This document shows positions 16,526 through 23,807 of a stretch of 23,807 bases of DNA, one piece after another. The position numbers and the translations under genes are program-made. Origin of the DNA: Pelagibius sp041565695 (GTDB lineage: Bacteria; Pseudomonadota; Alphaproteobacteria; Kiloniellales; Kiloniellaceae). The stretch covers positions 1-23,807 of the forward strand of contig JBFGUI010000027.1 in assembly GCA_041565695.1 (NCBI GenBank), written 5' to 3'. The notes under the pieces are model-generated. The model had not been told where the DNA came from and made no database searches. It was given only the letters and a program-made list of their open reading frames with translations. Positions within the stretch are counted from its first letter, which is position 1. Each line of letters begins with the position of its first letter.

Positions 16526-17530
16526 CGCCCCGAGTCTGAAGTAGTTCTCGTCGGCCTCGTTGGTACGGTAGGAGATAAAGGTCTGATCGCCGGCGACGTC
16601 TGGCGGTAATGACGCATCGATTGTGCGCGTGTCGCTCTGGAACTCGTGGACGTAGTCGAAACGCGCGGAAGGCACGATCAGGACACTGTCCAGCCGCAAG
16701 GCATGTGCCACCTCGACACGCAGGATGCCGTCCAGCGTGTTGATGTTGTCGTCTTCGAAGCGCAGGTTCGGCGCATCGGCGCTGCCGCCGCCAACGGCGG
16801 TGGCGCCGCTCTCGGTATAGCCGTCGACTTCCGTGCGCTCCCAGGCAAGCCAGCCGGAAAAGCCGACCACCGTGGCATCGGCGATCGGAAGGTTGTAGCC
16901 GACGCCGCCGGTCAGTCCGTATTTGATGCCGTCGGTGGCACCTCTTGCGACGTTGGAAGAGGTGGTCACGTTGCGCCGCGTGTCGATGTCGAGCATGGCG
17001 ATCCGCGCGCCGCCGGAGATGAAGAAGTTATCGATGGGAAAGACGGTACCGAAGACCTGGGCGCCGTATTCGTCTTCCTCGCGCGAGCCGCCGCTGGAGG
17101 CGATGTCCGCGTCGCTCAGGCCGATGTCCAGTGCGAGTCCAACCAGGAAGAAGTCGCCGCGATAGCTGGCGCCGGCCACGCCGCTGAACCTGTCCCCGTC
17201 CTGGCCCAGCACGTTCTTTGTATCGTAGTCGTGCCAGCCGTAGCCCCCGGAGGCGAAGAGCTCCAGGCCGTCGGCCAGGTCGCCGCCGCCCGAGGGCGCG
17301 GCCTCCTCTTCGACCAGTTCTTCGATCAGGGTGAGGGAAACGTTGCGACGTGCGCCGCTTTCCGAAGCGGAGAAGACCGTGCCGACCGCGGCGTTGCCGT
17401 CGTCCCGCAGGCAGTTGAAGCCGGTGGTGGCGCTTCCGGTGCAGCTCTGAGCGGTGGCCGGCGCTGTCGCCGACAGGGGCACGAACAAGAGGGGACCCAG
17501 GAAGATGAGTAGCCTGACTGGCAGAGTCAT
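16409..17530 (-). CDS. Outer-membrane beta-barrel protein, autotransporter-barrel type, without passenger
   Basis: This 373-aa protein has a signal peptide (cleavage probably after Ala27, ATA-Q), a short Cys-containing N-terminal part (SCTGSATTGFNC), and a barrel of alternating strands from about residue 90 to the end. It closes with the terminal Phe signature GLSHRF needed for BAM recognition. Strand pairs such as LELFASGGYGWHDYDTK, FFLVGLALDIGLSDADI, IKYGLTGGVGYNLP and SITAGYSGDFG fit an autotransporter-type barrel. At this size there is no passenger domain, so it may be a stand-alone porin, adhesin-like barrel or export channel. AGGAGG sits 5 nt before ATG 17530. Its 3' end overlaps the hydrolase gene by 117 bp. 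It may be the outer-membrane part of the adjacent TPR/hydrolase set; that link is inferred. Confidence 0.85.
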   Translation of the reverse strand: MTLPVRLLIFLGPLLFVPLSATAPATAQSCTGSATTGFNCLRDDGNAAVGTVFSASESGARRNVSLTLIEELVEEEAAPSGGGDLADGLELFASGGYGWHDYDTKNVLGQDGDRFSGVAGASYRGDFFLVGLALDIGLSDADIASSGGSREEDEYGAQVFGTVFPIDNFFISGGARIAMLDIDTRRNVTTSSNVARGATDGIKYGLTGGVGYNLPIADATVVGFSGWLAWERTEVDGYTESGATAVGGGSADAPNLRFEDDNINTLDGILRVEVAHALRLDSVLIVPSARFDYVHEFQSDTRTIDASLPPDVAGDQTFISYRTNEADENYFRLGASLTAAFDQGTSITAGYSGDFGHSWREEHVVLFGLSHRF

Positions 17531-17895
17531 AAGACCCTCCTATGAGGTCAGGGCCGTTCGCAGTGTCCGCGATTCGAATGGCTCTTTAAGTGAAAGTGGA
17601 TATACCTCTAAGTTGTTTGAACTACATGTCTGTTTATATTCTGCGTAGAATTAGACGATTATTATATAGGAGTTGTGATTTATTTCATAGCTCTTCATTC
17701 GGCGACCTACAAAAATCACAGCAGGCGGCAAGGAAGACCCCGTTTCGCCACGATGGCGGCGACGCAGAAGAGCGGTGTTAGAAGAGGGGAATCCCGCGGC
17801 CGCGCTTGGGGGAGGGCGGTGTCAGCCGCGCGGGGTCAGGGCCGGGGCCGACAGCTTCGCACCCGGCTGATACAGCGCGCCGGCGCGTTGCGGCA
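17531..17895. promoter_or_regulatory. Gene-free region with AT-rich stretch; candidate promoter of the barrel gene
   Basis: No credible gene is present in these 365 bp. About 17580-17700 is strikingly AT-rich against the surrounding DNA. On the minus strand a perfect TATAAT lies at 17661-17666, suitable as a -10 box for the barrel gene with a leader of roughly 120 nt; a -35 box is weak (TATGAA at 17 bp). The AT-richness could mark a regulated promoter bound by nucleoid proteins or foreign DNA. The short open frames here lack coding character. The right end carries the second repeat copy. Confidence 0.45.
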
Positions 17896-17911
17896 TCAAC
17901 TTCCGCCGACC
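17856..17911 (+). repeat. Direct repeat, right copy (overlaps end of membrane paralogue gene)
   Basis: This is the partner of 12518-12573: same orientation, constant offset of 5338 bp, 32 of 35 identities over 17877-17911 and weaker similarity to its left. It covers the stop codon and last codons of the minus-strand gene ending at 17896. Together the two copies bracket the four envelope genes between 12794 and 17530. Confidence 0.7.
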
Positions 17912-18363
17912 CGCCAGTCGATGGTGACGTCGCCACCGAAGTAGATGCTGCTGAGGGAGAGAACGTAGATGCCTGCCGAGTCCAGGGGAATACTCAGGTG
18001 GTCGTCCGTGCTGCTGTCGAAGCTGGCGCGGTAGATGGTGGACTCGTCATAGAGGAAGGCTGGCCAGCGCCATGCGTGGATTACCGCTGTGCCGCGCTTC
18101 ACCTCGGCATCCACGTCGACCGTCGCCGTTTCGCCGCCCAGAGTGACAATGTGGCCGAGGGTCAGGTTGTGGCCCATCCAGTGCACCCCTTTGCGCTCGA
18201 AATGGCCGCTGCGGAAGAACGAGGTCTGGTAACCCTGGCTGAAGACGCCGAGTCTGAAATCGATCAGGCTGGTGCCGAAGAAAGACCAGGCCATGAAGAC
18301 GAAGACGCCGAGGACGATCCAGTTCTTCGCGGGACCCTTGACCCTGATATAGCGCCGCGCCAT
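17896..18363 (-). CDS. One-TM protein with C-terminal GDVTIDWR, paralogue A
   Basis: This 155-aa protein is of a family I do not recognise. It has a short basic N-terminus (MARRYIRVK), one membrane helix (about 15-32) and an extracytoplasmic domain rich in beta strands. That domain ends in GIYVLSLSSIYFGGDVTIDWRV. The domain aligns along its length with the upstream neighbour: SGHFE against NGHYE, LTLGHIV against PTIGYVL, AWRWPA against VWQWPI, and the shared G-x-Y-x-L...GDV(T/S)IDWR end. The gene starts 5 nt after that paralogue, with AGGA inside its 3' end, so they form one transcript. The domain looks like a small beta-sandwich of the kind used to sense or bind envelope ligands, an inference. 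Its 3' end carries a repeat copy. Confidence 0.75.
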   Translation of the reverse strand: MARRYIRVKGPAKNWIVLGVFVFMAWSFFGTSLIDFRLGVFSQGYQTSFFRSGHFERKGVHWMGHNLTLGHIVTLGGETATVDVDAEVKRGTAVIHAWRWPAFLYDESTIYRASFDSSTDDHLSIPLDSAGIYVLSLSSIYFGGDVTIDWRVGGS

Positions 18364-18368
18364 GACGT

Positions 18369-18869
18369 TCAGTCCTGCGCCCGGCCGGCGAACCGCACGG
18401 CGTCTTCTTCAGTGCGCCAGTCGATCGAGACGTCGCCCTGCCAGCGGTGGGCGTACATATAGAGCCGGTAGTATCCGGCCTGCCCGGCGACGAAGACGAT
18501 ACGGCCCTTGCCGCTTTCCTGGATCATTGCCGGACCGATGTAGCGCGGGCGGTTGGCCACGATCGGCCATTGCCACACCGCGAAAGACAACTTGCCCTCG
18601 TTGACGGTGAGGTCGTAGTCGACGACCAGCCGCTCACCCCGGCCCAGCAGGACATAGCCGATCGTCGGCGCACCCTGCAGAATGCCGGGTATGTGCTGCT
18701 CGTAGTGCCCGTTGCTGAGGCCCGCGATGCGGTGGCCCGTATTGGGACCCCAGAACCAGACGTTGACGTAGTCGGGAACCTGCGTCAGCGCGAGCATGAC
18801 GAAGAGCGCCAGGCCGAAACCGGCGGCCGCTTTCGGGGTCCAGCGGATCTTCTTGCCGTAACGTTTCAA
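18369..18869 (-). CDS. One-TM protein with C-terminal GDVSIDWR, paralogue B
   Basis: This is the larger member of the tandem pair, about 166 aa from the TTG at 18869. That start is preferred because GGAAGAG lies about 8 nt upstream and because the resulting MKRYGKKIRW basic end aligns with MARRYIRVK of paralogue A; a TTG at 18959 would add 30 residues. One membrane helix follows (about 14-31) and then a periplasmic domain with WFWGPNTGHRIAGLSNGHYE, GERLVVDYDL, AVWQWPIVAN and GYYRLYMYAHRWQGDVSIDWR as key elements, extended by a short acidic tail. No catalytic motif is seen. It lies 116 nt after the response-regulator gene on the same strand, so it may be regulated by, or feed signals to, that two-component system. 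Confidence 0.72.
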   Translation of the reverse strand: MKRYGKKIRWTPKAAAGFGLALFVMLALTQVPDYVNVWFWGPNTGHRIAGLSNGHYEQHIPGILQGAPTIGYVLLGRGERLVVDYDLTVNEGKLSFAVWQWPIVANRPRYIGPAMIQESGKGRIVFVAGQAGYYRLYMYAHRWQGDVSIDWRTEEDAVRFAGRAQD

Positions 18870-18985
18870 GGCGGCGCTCTTCCCGCTTCTGCTGCCCGGG
18901 CAGGGAGTCTGGTCGATCGCCCTGAAGAATGCGTTAAGGGGCGCCGAAGCGCCCGGCAACCGACCCGGCGGCGCGGGATACCGGA

Positions 18986-19708
18986 TTATCCCTTCGCCGT
19001 CGAGTAGATGTAGCCGGCGCCGCGCACGGTCTTGATGACCTGGGGCTTGGCGGGGTCGCTCTCGATCTTGCGGCGGATGCGGGCGACGCGGATGTCGATG
19101 CTGCGGTCGAAGGGCTCCCAGTCGCGGTTGTGGGCGAGGTTCAGCAGCTGGTCGCGGCTGAGCACCCGGTTGGGGTTGTCGGCGAAGGCCTTCAGCAGGT
19201 CGAACTCCATACCGGTCAGCGGAATCTCGCCGCCCTCCGAGTCCAACAGCTTGTGGGAATCGAGATTGAGGGTGAAGCGCCCGAAGCGCGCGGTGCGGGC
19301 GTCGCCGTCCTCAGCGTCGTCGGCTGCGCTTCGCGACATCTCGGCGCGGCGCAGCACCGCCTTGATACGCGCCAGCAGCTCGCGCAGGTCGACGGGTTTC
19401 GCAAGATAGTCGTCGGCACCCATCTCAAGGCCGACGATGCGGTCGACCACCTCGCCGGCTGCGGTCAGCATGATGATGCCGACGTCGCTGCTGCCGCGCA
19501 GGTAGCGCGCCAGGGAGAGGCCGTCTTCGCCCGGCATGCGGATGTCGAGCAGCACCAGGTCGACGTCGTTCTGCTCGATGACGCTGCGTAGTCTCTCGCC
19601 GCCGTTGGCCGGCGTCACCCGGAAGTCGTGCAGCTCCAGGTATTCCTGGATGGTTTCGCGGATTCCCGGTTCGTCATCCACAACGACGATGTGCTTCTGC
19701 CCGGCCAT
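18986..19708 (-). CDS. OmpR/PhoB-family response regulator
   Basis: This 240-aa DNA-binding response regulator has a receiver domain (residues 5-120) with the acidic pair Asp11/Asp12, phospho-acceptor Asp55 (LLDIRMPG), Thr82 and Lys104 (LAKPVD). A linker rich in Asp/Ala (about 125-137) joins it to a winged-helix OmpR domain (about 140-237) with the typical LTGMEFDLLKAF, NRVLSRDQLL, SIDIRVARIRRKIE and VRGAGYIY elements. The start ATG at 19708 has GAGGAG 8 nt upstream. It begins 12 nt after the hybrid kinase ends, so the pair is one operon. Likely targets are its own operon and the membrane paralogues or barrel downstream, which is inference. All residues needed for phosphorylation are present. 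Confidence 0.95.
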   Translation of the reverse strand: MAGQKHIVVVDDEPGIRETIQEYLELHDFRVTPANGGERLRSVIEQNDVDLVLLDIRMPGEDGLSLARYLRGSSDVGIIMLTAAGEVVDRIVGLEMGADDYLAKPVDLRELLARIKAVLRRAEMSRSAADDAEDGDARTARFGRFTLNLDSHKLLDSEGGEIPLTGMEFDLLKAFADNPNRVLSRDQLLNLAHNRDWEPFDRSIDIRVARIRRKIESDPAKPQVIKTVRGAGYIYSTAKG

Positions 19709-19720
19709 TCCAAAGGCTCC

Positions 19721-23275
<3,555 letters not shown>

Positions 23276-23502
23276 CTCCACTCTGTGGCCCGCGCGGGCG
23301 GGAGCTTTTCCCGCCGGGGGCGCGATGCAGATTAGCCGAGGGGCACACCAGAGGGAAGGTCGCTGCAAGGCGTGCGGGATCGCCGCGGAACCCTTGGTCC
23401 CCGGCGGTTTCAGACCTGCACGTCCTGATTTCTTGCCCATCCCTCGCCCTGCCCATAATGACGGCCCGGCTCCGGAAGAGACCCGGGAGAGGGCCCCGGG
23501 GG

Positions 23503-23544
23503 TCCGGCCGCGCCGGCTGCATCTCCCCATGCAGCCGGCCCGGA
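23503..23544 (-). terminator. Strong stem-loop after the DUF1127 gene
   Basis: A perfect 11-bp stem, GCCGGCTGCAT (23512-23522) with ATGCAGCCGGC (23529-23539), closes a 6-nt loop. It is extended by TCCGG (23503-23507) pairing with CCGGA (23540-23544) across a 4-nt bulge. It lies 10 nt beyond the stop codon of the minus-strand DUF1127 gene, where a terminator is expected. No T-run follows, so it may be a weak or Rho-assisted terminator or an mRNA-stabilising hairpin. Confidence 0.65.
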
Positions 23545-23554
23545 GGGCATCGGG

Positions 23555-23743
23555 TTACCTGCGTTGCCGCCGCGCAAACCAGCGCCGCTGCCGCTCGGCC
23601 TCATGCGCCGCGCTGACGATCGCCGAGCGATTGAGCCCGATATCACGCAGCATGTGGTCCTCGAGGCGCGACAGCTCGATGACAGTCTGTCGGATCCGGC
23701 GCGCCTCGTCGGAGCGTTCGAAAAAGTTCTTCAACTGCCGCAT
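23555..23743 (-). CDS. DUF1127 domain protein
   Basis: This small basic protein (62 aa from ATG 23743) carries the DUF1127 (YjiS-like) core: ELSRLEDHMLRDIGLNRSAI, with the L-S-x-L-x-x-H-x-L-x-D-I-G-L pattern (about 24-42), followed by an Arg-rich tail. Such proteins are abundant and often multi-copy in alphaproteobacteria; in some species they have been linked to RNA binding and phosphate or stress responses, but no function can be read here. ATG 23743 has no clear ribosome-binding site. The frame stays open upstream to the window edge (residues ...RTGRWL before Met), and many relatives carry an N-terminal extension, so the true start may lie outside the window. Confidence 0.8.
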   Translation of the reverse strand: MRQLKNFFERSDEARRIRQTVIELSRLEDHMLRDIGLNRSAIVSAAHEAERQRRWFARRQRR

Positions 23744-23807
23744 CAGCCAGCGACCGGTCCGGGTGGCGGCGGTCGCGCGGGATCTGGTGTGGGGGGCTGC
23801 GCCGAAG

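Noticed and set aside
17590..17781. Short plus-strand open frame in the AT-rich gap
   Set aside because: No ribosome-binding site, no coding bias, and it spans the probable promoter of the barrel gene.
17896..18869. Idea that GDV(S/T)IDWR of the membrane paralogues is the same motif as GDVTIxGDVxIG of the envelope cluster
   Set aside because: Only GDV(S/T)I is shared; there is no glycine ladder and the context differs, so chance or a generic beta strand is as likely.

Overview
The window is GC-rich, densely packed chromosomal DNA. Gene content (C-P lyase operon with a PhnF-type repressor, DUF1127 protein, autotransporter-type barrel, soluble multi-PAS hybrid kinase) and codon bias suggest a free-living alphaproteobacterium, probably in or near the Rhodospirillales/Kiloniellales. 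That placement is an inference; there is no rRNA or other taxonomic marker here.

Layout. (1) 1-265, minus: the start of an RND-type periplasmic adaptor lipoprotein, cut by the window edge. (2) 433-2294, plus: pseudouridine catabolism (psuK-psuG). (3) 2291-3013, minus: a PhnF-like GntR/UTRA regulator, divergent from (4) 3148-10164, plus: a compact C-P lyase operon phnG-H-I-J-K-L-M followed by a second, diverged phnM. Most junctions overlap by 4-8 nt, and an inverted-repeat operator candidate lies directly against the first start codon. (5) 10181-10302: a set of nested, competing hairpins (REP-like) after the operon. (6) 10376-12532, plus: a GNAT acetyltransferase and a membrane-anchored FMN/Fe-S glutamate-synthase-like protein.

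(7) 12794-17530: an envelope gene cluster. It holds a small one-TM protein, a secreted 849-aa TPR protein, a lipoprotein alpha/beta hydrolase and, convergent and overlapping by 117 bp, an outer-membrane beta-barrel. The first two genes share an unusual glycine/valine motif (GDVTIxGDVxIG), present once in the small protein and twice in the TPR protein. The cluster is bracketed by two direct copies of a repeat (12518-12573 and 17856-17911), with an AT-rich stretch near its right end. This is the best candidate for an undescribed system.

(8) 17896-23275, minus: a six-PAS cytoplasmic hybrid histidine kinase, an OmpR-type response regulator, and two tandem paralogous one-TM proteins of no family I recognise, both ending in GDV(S/T)IDWR. 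(9) 23555-23743, minus: a DUF1127 protein followed by a strong hairpin.

How they work together. The phn genes encode the complete C-P lyase core (PhnGHIJ with the ATPases PhnK and PhnL) plus PhnM. This core converts alkylphosphonates to a ribosyl cyclic phosphate; phnN, phnP and the phnCDE transporter are not in the window. The psu genes return pseudouridine to uracil and ribose 5-phosphate, which is also a ribose-phosphate route but has no proven link. The kinase and regulator probably control the downstream membrane paralogs, the barrel, or both.
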